A DNA stretch of 63,029 bases from JAZKSG01 sp964384785 (GTDB lineage Archaea > Thermoplasmatota > E2 > DHVEG-1), in assembly GCA_964384785.1 (NCBI GenBank), contig CAYLLH010000112.1:1-63029 (forward strand). Reading direction: 5' to 3'. A program made the translations under genes and the position numbers. This document shows positions 1 to 8,040 of this stretch, in pieces (position 1 is the stretch's first letter; the number at the start of each line of letters is the position of its first letter). The notes beneath the pieces are model-generated. The model made no database searches, was not told the DNA's origin, and saw nothing but the letters and a program-made list of their open reading frames with translations.

Positions 1-184
1 CTTTGCTGTTATCTCATATAAACTTAGAAAAAACTACTTTCCATTTTAAAAAATCAAATCTTAAAAGTAGATTAAAACTATAATTTTTCAACAGGCTAAT
101 TCTTTTCTTTCTATTGTTGATGATATATCTAATCAGAAAAAAACAGAAAATGCTTTAAAAGAAAGTGAATCCAAGTTTCGATCA

Positions 185-2095
185 TTGGTAGAGCAAGCTG
201 CAGAGATGTTGTTTCTTCATGATACAAAGGGAAATATAATTGATGTTAATCAGGCTGCTGAAAAAAGCACTGGTTATTCTAAAAAAGAATTACTTGACAT
301 GAAACTTTTTGATCTTGATCCTTTTGCAAAAAAAAGAAAAGATTCTGTAAAATATTGGAAAAAACTGAAACCTGGTGATCCATCCTTAACTTTTGAAACT
401 AATCATAAAAGAAAAAATGGAAGTGTTTATCCTGCTGAGGTTACTCTTTCAAAAATTGTTTTATCTGATGGAGAATTCCTTTTGGGTTTAGCTAAAGATA
501 TAACAGAACGTAAAAAAGCAGAAAAGGAATTAAAAGATGCTCAGAAACGTTTGAAGCAGATGAATCTTCATCTTGAAAAAAAGGTGGAGGAAAGAACAGA
601 TGAGTTAAGTAAAGTAAATTCTCAGCTTAAAAAAGAAATAGAGGAAAGAAAGAATGCTGAGGAGCGTTATAGATCGTTGTTTGAAGCTTCACCAGAACTT
701 ATAGGTGAGTTTGATAAAAATGGCTGTGTTGTTTCGATAAATCCGGCTCTGGCTGAAAGTTTGAATGTTTTACCTGATGATGCTATTGGTAAAAAAGTAA
801 GTGTTTTTTCAACTGAAGATGTGATGGAGAATAGAATAAAAAAAGCAAAACAGGTTTTAAAGACAAATAAAATGATAGATTTTGAGGATAGTAGAAAAGA
901 TCGATATTTTCATAATATCTATGTTCCAATGGTTCATTCTAATGGTGATAGAACAGTGCAGCTTATTGCAAAAGATATAACTGATAGAAAAAAAGCTGAA
1001 CTTGAAAATATTCGAAATATGAAATATTTGGAAAACGTGATTAATAGTGCTTCTGAGATTATTATGGCTGTTGATCAAGAACACAAAATAGTTCTTTGGA
1101 ACAAAGCAGCTGAAAAATTTACTGGTTACAAAAGAAAACAAGTGTTGAATAAAAAAATTAATGATTTAGAAGTATTTGAAAAAGCTGTTGATTTAAAAGA
1201 AAATCTTAGACAGGTTAGTAGTGGAAAAAACCTTGTTTTGAAAAACACTTTTATCAAACCCAAAAAAGGTAACTATCGTATTATACGTTTTAATGCATCA
1301 CCAATTAGACAGACTCAGGAAAACATGGGTAATACATCGTTGTTTATCGGTACGGATGTAACTATTGATTCTGAATATCATGGACGCATTCTAAAAGGAT
1401 GTAGTTATATGGTCTCCGGTGATAGTTTTAAATCAGCTTTTGAACTTTTTAAAACTCTTACTTTTTCAGAATACAAAGGGTTATACATAACCCGGGGTAA
1501 AGTTGATAGAATTGATTTTAAAAATCAACTAAAAAATTCACAGTTTTTATTTTTGGAAAACAAGATTAAAAACAAAAAAGATACAATTTCTAATCTTGAT
1601 GGATTAATAAATAAAATAAAGATTTTCTGTGAAAAAAATAAAAACAGTGTTATTTTATTAGATAGAATTGATTATCTTTTAACCAATTTTTCTTTTGAAG
1701 AACTTATAAAAAAACTTTATCTTATAAATGATATAATCTATGAGACCGATTCTATTTTAGTTGTTTATTTTGATCCAAATATTTTTGATAAACAACAGAT
1801 TGCTATCGTTGAAAATGAATTCATGGATTTACCTGGTCAAAAAATTGATGATGTAGATATCTCTAATGATTTGTATGATATTTTAGAGTTTATATATGAA
1901 CGGAATGAAAACCAGGTTTTAGTTTCATTTAAAGATGTTGGTAAAAAGTTTTCAATTGTTAGTAAAACTACTAGTAAAAGAATAGACCGTCTTGTTGAGA
2001 AAGGACTTGTTTATATTAAAAAAGAGGGTAGACGTAAAACTCTGCATGTTTCAGAGAAAGGAAATAGGTTGCTTAATAATAGAAAGACAAACTAA
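185..2095 (+). CDS. PAS-domain sensor protein with DUF835 and C-terminal winged helix
   Basis: Likely a cytosolic one-component sensor/regulator: no membrane segment and no histidine-kinase domain is visible. Three PAS/PAC units lie at about residues 1-110, 160-270 and 280-395, each ending in a typical PAC phrase (KDITERKK, KDITDRKK, IGTDVT). A charged coiled coil at about 110-155 joins the first two. A DUF835-like domain (about 405-550) follows, then a MarR-like winged helix (about 555-630). DUF835 is known from Thermococci and Thermoplasmatota, usually after PAS domains. The start is doubtful. The frame is open from position 71 and encodes another PAC remnant (VDDISNQKKTENALKESE) before the TTG used here, with no ATG or GTG in between, so the protein is probably longer or its 5' end is damaged. 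Domain calls are firm; the ligand is unknown. Confidence 0.8.
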   Translation: MVEQAAEMLFLHDTKGNIIDVNQAAEKSTGYSKKELLDMKLFDLDPFAKKRKDSVKYWKKLKPGDPSLTFETNHKRKNGSVYPAEVTLSKIVLSDGEFLLGLAKDITERKKAEKELKDAQKRLKQMNLHLEKKVEERTDELSKVNSQLKKEIEERKNAEERYRSLFEASPELIGEFDKNGCVVSINPALAESLNVLPDDAIGKKVSVFSTEDVMENRIKKAKQVLKTNKMIDFEDSRKDRYFHNIYVPMVHSNGDRTVQLIAKDITDRKKAELENIRNMKYLENVINSASEIIMAVDQEHKIVLWNKAAEKFTGYKRKQVLNKKINDLEVFEKAVDLKENLRQVSSGKNLVLKNTFIKPKKGNYRIIRFNASPIRQTQENMGNTSLFIGTDVTIDSEYHGRILKGCSYMVSGDSFKSAFELFKTLTFSEYKGLYITRGKVDRIDFKNQLKNSQFLFLENKIKNKKDTISNLDGLINKIKIFCEKNKNSVILLDRIDYLLTNFSFEELIKKLYLINDIIYETDSILVVYFDPNIFDKQQIAIVENEFMDLPGQKIDDVDISNDLYDILEFIYERNENQVLVSFKDVGKKFSIVSKTTSKRIDRLVEKGLVYIKKEGRRKTLHVSEKGNRLLNNRKTN

Positions 2096-2130
2096 AAAAA
2101 ATATTTTAACATGGTATGTGATTTTTTTTT

Positions 2131-2697
2131 ATGGATGTAAAAAAAGCAATAGAGAAAAGACGAGCGTTTCGTTCTCTTAAAAAAGTTGATATTTCAAAAG
2201 ATTTAGTTTATGATCTTGCCAAGGCAGCTAGGCTTTCTTGTTCTTGTTTTAATAATCAACCATGGCGTTATGTTTTTGTTTATGATGAAGAAAAATTAAA
2301 TGAAATGAAGGATGTTTTATCAAAGGGTAATGAATGGGCTTATGATGCATCGATGATTATAGCAGTTTGTGCTCGCAGGGATGATGACTGTGTTATTTAT
2401 GATCGTGAGTATTATCTTTTTGACACAGGACTTGCTACTGGTTTTTTAGTTTTACGTGCTACAGAGCTAGGATTTGTTGCTCATCCAATAGCTGGATACA
2501 GTCCTAAAAAGACTAGGAAAGTGTTAGGTATTCCTGATGATATGCAGGTTATAACTTTGGTTATAGTTGGTAAACATTCACAAGAAATAAAACCTGTTTT
2601 GTCTGATAAACAGAAAGAATCTGAAAAAAAGCGTCCAGAACGTAAAATTTTTGATGATTTTGTTTTTTTGAATAAATATAAAGGAGAAAAAAAATGA
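2131..2697 (+). CDS. Nitroreductase-family FMN oxidoreductase
   Basis: Family members bind FMN and reduce nitro, quinone or similar acceptors with NAD(P)H in the cytosol. The N-terminus (KKAIEKRRAFRSL) is the usual nitroreductase opening, NNQPWRYVFV matches the flavin-binding SNxQPWxF region, and the GLATGFLVLRATELGF segment matches the dimer helix with the conserved G and N-capping region. Its 188 residues fit the small archaeal forms. A cysteine pair (SCSCF) just before the QPW motif is unusual. The gene overlaps the next one by four bases (ATGA) and is followed by a glutaredoxin and an FTR/rubredoxin protein, so it probably works in one thiol/flavin redox chain. The physiological substrate cannot be told from sequence. 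Confidence 0.85.
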   Translation: MDVKKAIEKRRAFRSLKKVDISKDLVYDLAKAARLSCSCFNNQPWRYVFVYDEEKLNEMKDVLSKGNEWAYDASMIIAVCARRDDDCVIYDREYYLFDTGLATGFLVLRATELGFVAHPIAGYSPKKTRKVLGIPDDMQVITLVIVGKHSQEIKPVLSDKQKESEKKRPERKIFDDFVFLNKYKGEKK

Positions 2698-2981
2698 TGG
2701 TTGAACCAGAAGTTGTTGAAGGTGAAGATAAAGGAAAAGTTATGCTGTATGCTCTTAGTACATGTGTATGGTGTAAAAAAACAAAAAAACTGCTTGAGGA
2801 TTTTGATGTAAAATATAGTTTTATTTTTGTTGACAAACTAGATGGCAAGGAACGAGAAAAGGTTGTTTCTGAGCTTAAAAAATATAACAAACGTGGTTCT
2901 TTTCCAACAATTGTTATAGATGATGATAAAGTAATTGTTGGTTTTAAAGAAGATGAAATAAAAGAAAACCTTGAGAGTTGA
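2694..2981 (+). CDS. Glutaredoxin-like thiol-disulfide protein
   Basis: A small thioredoxin-fold protein of 95 residues. The first strand (VMLYALSTC) leads into a CVWC active site at residues 24-27, followed by a helix, and the cis-proline region reads SFPTIVIDD. This is the layout of glutaredoxin/NrdH-like proteins. The start ATG overlaps the stop of the nitroreductase, giving translational coupling. The downstream neighbour carries a ferredoxin:thioredoxin reductase catalytic domain, so this protein is the obvious candidate substrate for that enzyme. That partnership is inferred from gene order and from known FTR biochemistry. The first ten residues are acidic and not part of the fold. Confidence 0.88.
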   Translation: MMVEPEVVEGEDKGKVMLYALSTCVWCKKTKKLLEDFDVKYSFIFVDKLDGKEREKVVSELKKYNKRGSFPTIVIDDDKVIVGFKEDEIKENLES

Positions 2982-2990
2982 GTTTTTTTT

Positions 2991-3491
2991 ATGGTATCTG
3001 ATGAACAGATTGATAAGCGTTATAAGAAACTTGATCGGGAGGCTGAAGCATCGGGTTATCATTTGAATCCTGACACGGAGTTTACAAAAGAATTGGTTAA
3101 GGGTTTACTTGAAAATGAAAAGCGTTATGGTTATATGGCGTGTCCTTGCCGGTTGGCTGATGGAGAAAAAAAAGAGGATTTGGATATTATTTGTCCTTGT
3201 GATTACCGGGATGCTGATCTTAATGAGTACGATGCTTGTTATTGTGCTTTGTATGTTTCCAAGGCTGTTGTTGATGGAAGAAAAAAAGCGGGTTCTATTC
3301 CAGAGAGAAGACCTTCTCGGGATGATAGAGCTCAGTTTAAAGAAAACAAAAATGAGGGTGCTTTTTTGAGTTCAGATTCTATGCCTGTTTGGCGTTGTAG
3401 GGTTTGTGGTTATCTTTGCGCTCGTGATGAACCACCGGGTGTTTGTCCTATCTGTAAAGCCAAAAAAGAACGTTTTGAAAAGTTTTCATAA
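2991..3491 (+). CDS. Ferredoxin:thioredoxin reductase catalytic domain fused to rubredoxin
   Basis: Residues 1-90 match the FTR catalytic subunit: ACPC (C51, C53), ICPC (C68, C70) and CYC (C83, C85) supply the 4Fe-4S ligands and the redox-active disulfide. A linker of about 40 residues leads to a rubredoxin-type domain at about 130-166 with two CxxC knuckles (CRVC and CPIC) that should bind one iron. FTRc passes single electrons to a disulfide, usually from ferredoxin. Here the attached rubredoxin could be the built-in electron donor. The gene follows the glutaredoxin after nine bases and ends the redox operon. Both domains are clear; the electron route is inference. Confidence 0.88.
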   Translation: MVSDEQIDKRYKKLDREAEASGYHLNPDTEFTKELVKGLLENEKRYGYMACPCRLADGEKKEDLDIICPCDYRDADLNEYDACYCALYVSKAVVDGRKKAGSIPERRPSRDDRAQFKENKNEGAFLSSDSMPVWRCRVCGYLCARDEPPGVCPICKAKKERFEKFS

Positions 3492-3567
3492 TCTTATTTT
3501 TTTTTTTAATATGATAAACTATTTTATTAATAATGTAATTCCAATAAAAAAAGGGTATGCAAAGAAA

Positions 3568-3735
3568 ATGGTGGAAATATCAAAGTTTTTGCTAATGGTC
3601 GAAGTACTTGTATTAGTAGTAGAAATAATAGTCATTGTGCTACTTTTAAGGCACCTCCATGGTATGGATTTTCATCAAACACAGATTGATAAACATATAG
3701 ACATTCTTGATAATCATATAAAAAAAAATGAATGA
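3568..3735 (+). CDS. Small single-pass membrane protein
   Basis: A 55-residue product: a short N-terminus, one long hydrophobic helix (about residues 8-29, rich in V, L and I) and a polar tail with H-x-H and repeated D/H residues. The same frame is open further upstream (ATG at 3511), but the ATG at 3568 places the helix near the N-terminus as in typical small membrane proteins. No function is recognised. It overlaps a possible 34-residue protein by eight bases, so the two may be co-translated. Confidence 0.45.
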   Translation: MVEISKFLLMVEVLVLVVEIIVIVLLLRHLHGMDFHQTQIDKHIDILDNHIKKNE

Positions 3736-3832
3736 ACACATAATAAAACTAGAAAAAAACACAGAACGAACAGAAAAAAACATAAAAAATTTACGCAACC
3801 ATATCGGAAAAGACGATAAAAAAAGAAGATAA
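3728..3832 (+). CDS. Putative 34-residue charged microprotein
   Basis: Starts at an ATG that overlaps the end of the small membrane protein (ATGAATGA arrangement). The product is highly charged, helical and rich in K, E, N and R (MNEHIIKLEKNTERTEKN...). It might pair with the preceding membrane protein, but coding is supported only by the overlap and by an amphipathic heptad-like pattern. Low-complexity AT-rich DNA could give the same by chance. Confidence 0.25.
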   Translation: MNEHIIKLEKNTERTEKNIKNLRNHIGKDDKKRR

Positions 3833-3838
3833 AGAAAC

Positions 3839-3973
3839 TTAGATTAAGCCTTTGATTGCTGTTAAACATTCATTACAAACTTTTTTTGTTTCACCTTTTA
3901 TCTTAACATCATGCATATGTTCTTCTTCATGATGTTCTTCTCCGCATACACAACAAACACTACCGCAACTCAT
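3839..3973 (-). CDS. 44-residue zinc-knuckle microprotein
   Basis: Starts MSCGSVCCVCGEEHH and ends with CNECLTAIKGLI. Two CxxC pairs (CVCG with a preceding CC, and CNEC) separated by a histidine-rich stretch (HHEEEHMHD) make a plausible single zinc site or metal-binding knuckle. A strong ribosome site, GGAGGTGA, lies about ten bases before the ATG, which supports real translation. It is followed on the same strand, upstream in gene order, by two other small metal proteins (desulforedoxin-like and hemerythrin-like), suggesting a metal or oxidative-stress group. No named family is recognised. Confidence 0.65.
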   Translation of the reverse strand: MSCGSVCCVCGEEHHEEEHMHDVKIKGETKKVCNECLTAIKGLI

Positions 3974-4007
3974 AATCTCTTTTTTCACCTCCAAAAAAAT
4001 ATTTTTT

Positions 4008-4205
4008 TTATTCTTTTATTCCACCACGGCCATCATCACAAGGTTCCTCGTCTTCCATAGGGCGAGCATGTTCTGGATGAGCCGGCTGGGTACAGTAATC
4101 CAAAGGAAGCTGTTTCATTTTTTCACCACAACAATCAGGAACACCTTGTTTTTCAGAAACTTCAACTGTTTTTCCGCATTCTTCACATTTAAACTTTTTA
4201 ACCAT
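4008..4205 (-). CDS. Desulforedoxin-like zinc/iron ribbon protein
   Basis: A 65-residue protein with FKCEECGKTVEV near the N-terminus and PDCCGEKMKQL in the middle. This CxxC...CC spacing is that of desulforedoxin and of the N-terminal domain of desulfoferrodoxin, which bind one iron in a rubredoxin-like site. The C-terminal 25 residues are acidic and proline-rich with one more Cys. A GGAGG ribosome site sits before the ATG. It lies between a zinc-knuckle microprotein and a hemerythrin-like protein on the same strand, consistent with oxygen or oxidative-stress handling. The metal (Fe or Zn) cannot be decided from sequence. Confidence 0.72.
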   Translation of the reverse strand: MVKKFKCEECGKTVEVSEKQGVPDCCGEKMKQLPLDYCTQPAHPEHARPMEDEEPCDDGRGGIKE

Positions 4206-4226
4206 AATTTAATCAATCCTCCCATT

Positions 4227-4727
4227 TTATACAATTTCAGAAATTTTAGAAATAATCCTATTTTTTTCTTTTTCACTTAGTTCTTTGTCAAGCCGGGGAT
4301 AAAACTCTTCTTCTTCAAACTCCCTATGATTCTTCAAATATTCCTTAAGGCTATAAACATCGTTTAAAGGTTTTCTTTTACGAATATTATCCCGCCAGAT
4401 GTTTAACTTGTTAAGAATAAAGTTATGATGCTCAGTTAGCTTAGGAAGCATCTTATATCCCTCTGAAACATCAGATGGATTATAACACGTAAAAACTGCT
4501 TTTTCTTCAGTAAAAACATGTTTCTCAAGCGTCCATTCAAACTCATAAAAAACATCAATTAATTCATCAAAATCCTCATTTTTAGATTTCTCTTCCAACT
4601 CATCCAGTAGATCTTCTATTTTACAATGATCTTTAACCATATATGGCAAAATTTTTATGCTGTCATTCAAACTCAAAAATACCTCCCAAATATTCTTTTT
4701 TTTTGTATTATTGGTGAATACAATCAT
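4227..4727 (-). CDS. Hemerythrin-like HHE-domain protein
   Basis: An all-helical protein of 166 residues with the spaced His/Glu pattern of hemerythrin HHE domains: MVKDHCKIEDLL, EKHVFTEEKAVF, LTEHHNFIL and NHREFEEEEFYP. These could form a di-iron site for O2 or NO sensing, or for iron storage or repair (compare the Ric/YtfE type). An internal ATG (the MVKDH methionine) could be a later start. The gene is on the minus strand upstream of the desulforedoxin-like gene, with which it likely shares a transcript. Family assignment is good; ligand chemistry is inferred. Confidence 0.78.
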   Translation of the reverse strand: MIVFTNNTKKKNIWEVFLSLNDSIKILPYMVKDHCKIEDLLDELEEKSKNEDFDELIDVFYEFEWTLEKHVFTEEKAVFTCYNPSDVSEGYKMLPKLTEHHNFILNKLNIWRDNIRKRKPLNDVYSLKEYLKNHREFEEEEFYPRLDKELSEKEKNRIISKISEIV

Positions 4728-4789
4728 TTATTTTATAACTTGCCATTGCATATGAAAAAAAAGAACTCTTGTTTATAAAAAGTGATTAA

Positions 4790-5737
4790 ATGAATCTATT
4801 TGTAACAACATTTCAATCAGTAGCAGTACTATTAGGAATAGGGCTAATTGGTTTTTTGATAATACAAAGAAAACTAATACCAGGTAGAATCCTAAGCCTG
4901 CTTTCACCTCTGGCTTTAGATATAGCTTTACCAAGTCTAATATTTGTAGATATACTCTTAGATTTTTCTCCAAAAACTAATCCAGATTGGTGGCAGCTAC
5001 CGCTCTGGTGGGCATTTTTCACAATCATTGCAGCAGGATTAATGTTTCTTTTTAGATATCTTTCAAAAAAAGAAACACGTAAAGAATTTGCTATAACCCT
5101 TTTTTATCAAAACGGGATATTTTTTCCATTGGCAATTCTATCTGGCATGTTTGGTGATAACTCTTATTACATAATAAGCCTATTTTTGTTTACAATTTTT
5201 TATCCTGCTTTTTTCTTCACAACATACCAGTTTTTTTATCCAAACAAAAAAACTGAAACAAAAATTGATTGGAGTAAAATTTTTCATCCTGTATTAATAG
5301 TAACTTTGATAGCGATAATTCTTGTATATCTGGGTTTAAAAAACTTTGTTCCAGATACAGTAATCTCGATTTTTTCAATGATCGGGGCTATGACGATTCC
5401 TTTGTTGATGATAATTCTTGGTGGAAATATTTATGTTGATTACAAGAAACAAGGTAAACTAGAGATTTTTGAGTTAATAAAATTTGTATCGGTTAAAAAC
5501 TTTGTTTTTCCACTTATATTTATTGGAATAGTAATACTTTTAAAACCATATCTTAGCTACACTGTAGCATTGTTATTGGTTCTTCAAGCTGCAGTACCGC
5601 CGGTGACAGCAGTTCCTTTGGTTGTTGAACGTGCTGGTGGCAATAGAGGTATAGTGAGTCAGTTTATGGTGGTAAGTTTTGTTGTATCCTTGATTTCTAT
5701 TCCATTAATGGTTTATCTTTTCGGTATAAACTTTTAG
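4790..5737 (+). CDS. AEC-family (auxin efflux carrier-like) permease
   Basis: Integral membrane protein of 315 residues with about ten hydrophobic helices arranged as two five-helix halves. Conserved small-residue patches such as ALDIALPSLIFVDIL in the first half and AAVPPVTAVPLVVERAGG near the end are typical of AEC carriers, which export small organic acids or similar anions. The gene stands alone between divergent and convergent neighbours. No substrate can be assigned. Confidence 0.85.
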   Translation: MNLFVTTFQSVAVLLGIGLIGFLIIQRKLIPGRILSLLSPLALDIALPSLIFVDILLDFSPKTNPDWWQLPLWWAFFTIIAAGLMFLFRYLSKKETRKEFAITLFYQNGIFFPLAILSGMFGDNSYYIISLFLFTIFYPAFFFTTYQFFYPNKKTETKIDWSKIFHPVLIVTLIAIILVYLGLKNFVPDTVISIFSMIGAMTIPLLMIILGGNIYVDYKKQGKLEIFELIKFVSVKNFVFPLIFIGIVILLKPYLSYTVALLLVLQAAVPPVTAVPLVVERAGGNRGIVSQFMVVSFVVSLISIPLMVYLFGINF

Positions 5738-5801
5738 GAAAAAAAGAAAAAAATTAAGATTGATTGAAATTAGATTTTTTTAAAATTAAGTTTTCTTTTT
5801 T

Positions 5802-6143
5802 TTATCTTTCACATGCTTTACAGAATTCTTTGAATTTTCCGTTTTCTCTTATGATTCTGCATATTCTGCATGTTTCTGGTTTTACTGACCCGTTTCCATT
5901 TTCTATTATTTTTCTTGCTGAGATCGTTATTTCTTCGGTTACTATTTCATCTATTATTTTTACTTTTATTTTTCCTCCTCTTTTTTTGGAGAGGTATTGG
6001 CATACTGCCGCTGGTGTTATTCCGAGTTTTTCTGCGGCTTCTTTTTGGTTTAAACCGAAGTCGTTGATCATACATGCTGCGATTTCTTTTCGGATTACGG
6101 GTAGTCCATTCCACATCATGTATTCGCAGGGTGTCCGTATCAT
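5802..6143 (-). CDS. COG2522-type archaeal transcriptional regulator with Cys-rich tail
   Basis: Residues about 15-55 form an XRE-like helix-turn-helix (LNQKEAAEKLGITPAAVCQYLS). The C-terminus carries ETCRICRIIRENG...FCKACER, a C-x2-C...C-x2-C cluster likely to bind zinc or an Fe-S centre. This combination matches the small archaeal predicted regulators of COG2522. No ribosome site is visible before the ATG, which suits a leaderless transcript; a TTAAATATTTT element lies about 45 bases upstream. Target genes are unknown. Confidence 0.8.
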   Translation of the reverse strand: MIRTPCEYMMWNGLPVIRKEIAACMINDFGLNQKEAAEKLGITPAAVCQYLSKKRGGKIKVKIIDEIVTEEITISARKIIENGNGSVKPETCRICRIIRENGKFKEFCKACER

Positions 6144-6268
6144 AACTTTTAATTCATTAATAGGTACTTATAATTAACGATTGTTTAAAATATTTAAGTT
6201 TTTTTATTTTTTTAAATATTTTGTATTAAAAATCTTAGTTATTTTTTTTAATTTATATCAGTGAATAT

Positions 6269-7507
6269 TTATCGTGCGGGTCTTCTTCCTAATTCTACTT
6301 TGACATCTATTTGTTCGTTATCTCTTCTTATTACTGTTAAAGTTATTAGCTGGCCTGGTTGGGTATGTCTCTCAAGATAGGACAATAATGCATCACCATT
6401 TACAATTCTATCTCCATCAATTGCAATAATTATGTCTCCACCAACAACCATATTTTTGTCATTAATTTCCACCAGTTCATCTCCTTTTTGTAAATTTGCC
6501 TTATCAGCAGGACTATTCTCTTCTACATCAACAACCAGCCATCCATAGGTCATATTTACATTCATAGCCTTAGCAATTGAATAACTCATATCAGTGCCAG
6601 ATACGCCAAGATATGAATGATTATTATATGATCCATTTTTAACTAGATCCGGGATTTCTTTTAGAATTGTATTCGACGGAATTGCAAATCCTAATCCTTC
6701 TGAATCTTGAATAATGGCTGTAGTAATGCCTATAACTTCGCCGTTATAATTCATTAGTGGACCACCCGAGTTTCCAGGGTTTATCGCAACATCAGTTTGA
6801 ATGACATTTGCAATTAAAAAACCTCCTGTATCGGATTCTTTAATGGTGCGTCCTGTTTGACTAATAATTCCAGTTGTCATAGTATTATCTAAGCCTCTGG
6901 GGTTTCCAACAGCTATCACAGGTTCACCAACCTTTAAAGAATGGGAACTATTAGTAATTTGAAGAGCTTTCAGTTCTTCAGAGGGTGCTTCAACTGACAG
7001 AACTGCTAAATCTGAATGAGCGTCAGACCCAATCAATTCACTGGGATAGCTATTACCATTTGAAAAAGTTATTACAATATCAGAAACATCAGATACAACA
7101 TGATTATTAGTAATTATTATACATTCACCATCAAATTCATATATAAACCCAGAGCCTTGTACTTCGTATTCTATATTATCAAAAAGAGTTTGATAGGATG
7201 CAATAGCTGAAATTACAACTATAGACTCTTTAACTTCATTGTATATGCTAGATAGTGATGATTCGTTAAAATAATAAGAATGCTCTGTAAAATTTTTAAC
7301 AGTATTTTCTTCTTTTGAGAGTTGATGTTCTAAATCATTAATTTGACTTTCTAAATCACTCGTTTCTGATTCTAAAATTCCATATATAAAAGACCCGGCA
7401 ACAGAAAAACCTGTAACAAAGATAACTACTATAACTCCTAAAGTTAATAACTTTTTTCCGAAATTTATTTTTCTTTTATTATTATTTTTATACATTATAC
7501 ACACCAT
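6269..7507 (-). CDS. HtrA/DegP-like membrane-anchored serine protease
   Basis: Quality-control protease facing the outside of the cell. An N-terminal membrane helix (residues about 21-43) is followed by a short coiled coil (48-70), a trypsin-fold domain and one PDZ domain (about 300-405). The catalytic triad is visible as H136 (TNNHVV), D166 (AHSDLAVL) and S247 (NPGNSGGPL). The 412-residue length with one PDZ is normal for archaeal and bacterial HtrA. Two starts are possible: the ATG used here, and a second one four codons later that has GGTGTG at a better distance. It is a single gene with T-rich DNA after the stop. Confidence 0.92.
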   Translation of the reverse strand: MVCIMYKNNNKRKINFGKKLLTLGVIVVIFVTGFSVAGSFIYGILESETSDLESQINDLEHQLSKEENTVKNFTEHSYYFNESSLSSIYNEVKESIVVISAIASYQTLFDNIEYEVQGSGFIYEFDGECIIITNNHVVSDVSDIVITFSNGNSYPSELIGSDAHSDLAVLSVEAPSEELKALQITNSSHSLKVGEPVIAVGNPRGLDNTMTTGIISQTGRTIKESDTGGFLIANVIQTDVAINPGNSGGPLMNYNGEVIGITTAIIQDSEGLGFAIPSNTILKEIPDLVKNGSYNNHSYLGVSGTDMSYSIAKAMNVNMTYGWLVVDVEENSPADKANLQKGDELVEINDKNMVVGGDIIIAIDGDRIVNGDALLSYLERHTQPGQLITLTVIRRDNEQIDVKVELGRRPAR

Positions 7508-7692
7508 TTACTGGTTACATCTAAATATAAATCTATGCTGCCATTATGGATATTTATTTTTATTTTATGCTTTTAATATAACACACTGTAGTTGTACTTT
7601 ATAAAACTTACGATTCATTCTTTTTTATTTTTCCAGATGATTTAAGTGTATGTGGGTATAAAATTTTATAAAAGCAGAAAGTAGAATATAGT

Positions 7693-7714
7693 AATATTTA
7701 AACATATGAATATT
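7693..7714 (+). promoter_or_regulatory. Promoter/operator of the first arsR gene
   Basis: AATATT at 7693 and 7709 with a degenerate middle copy (AACATAT at 7701) makes an 8-base-period array directly over the TATA-like element and just before the arsR start at 7730. The second arsR gene has the same arrangement at 8005-8026 in better-preserved form. This is where an autoregulating ArsR protein would be expected to bind; binding itself is inferred. Confidence 0.5.
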
Positions 7715-7729
7715 CTTATTATTTTTTTG

Positions 7730-7987
7730 ATGAATGAGGTTGTTTTCTTTAAGGCACTTGCTGATCCTACTCGTTTAAAAATTCTTGAATGTGTTAAAGA
7801 TGGTGAGAAATGTATTTGTGAAATTATTCCTTATACTGGTAAGTCTCAGCCGAATGTTTCTCAGCATTTGAAGGTTTTGAAAAATGCTGGTGTTGTTGAT
7901 GAGCGTAAGGATGGGACAAGGATTATGATTAAAGTTTCAAATGAAGAAGTTTTTGATATTATTGATATGGTTAGACAAATCTCTTAG
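7730..7987 (+). CDS. arsR: ArsR-family metal(loid) repressor, copy 1
   Basis: A winged-helix repressor of 85 residues. The start MNEVVFFKALADPTRLKIL is chosen at 7730 because the paralogue starting at 8041 aligns from there and the DNA before both ATGs is conserved; an earlier ATG at 7706 lies inside the conserved promoter. The CEKCICEI-like element (EKCICEIIP) in the second helix has the C-x-C pair used by ArsR proteins to sense As(III), Sb(III) or related soft metals. The recognition helix is GKSQPNVSQHLKVL. It heads a seven-gene arsenic-type cluster, and binding of metalloid should release repression. Confidence 0.88.
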   Translation: MNEVVFFKALADPTRLKILECVKDGEKCICEIIPYTGKSQPNVSQHLKVLKNAGVVDERKDGTRIMIKVSNEEVFDIIDMVRQIS

Positions 7988-8004
7988 AAATATAACTATA
8001 TAGC

Positions 8005-8026
8005 AATATTTAAATATTTGAATATT
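8005..8026 (+). promoter_or_regulatory. Promoter/operator of the second arsR gene
   Basis: Three exact AATATT hexamers at 8005, 8013 and 8021 (8-base period), each self-complementary, giving nested inverted repeats overlapping a TTAAATATT TATA-like box. The ATG of the second arsR gene is at 8041. The segment from about 8003 to 8050 is a clear duplicate of the segment from about 7691 to 7739, so promoter and gene were copied together. Confidence 0.55.
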
Positions 8027-8040
8027 CTTATACTTGTTTG

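Noticed and set aside
857..1141. Minus-strand 94-codon frame inside the PAS sensor gene
   Set aside because: Phe/Ile/Ser-rich product of the kind produced by the antisense of Lys/Glu-rich coding DNA; no independent support.
3406..3510. Upstream extension of the small membrane protein frame
   Set aside because: The extension overlaps the rubredoxin coding sequence in another frame and has no signal of its own; the start at 3568 is preferred.
4068..4280. Plus-strand 70-codon frame over the desulforedoxin-like gene
   Set aside because: Antisense to a clear CxxC/CC protein with its own ribosome site; product is Phe/Asn-rich without motifs.
7706..7729. ATG at 7706 as start of the first arsR gene
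   Set aside because: The duplicated upstream sequence of the second copy has TTG in a non-coding position there; the paralogue alignment begins at 7730.
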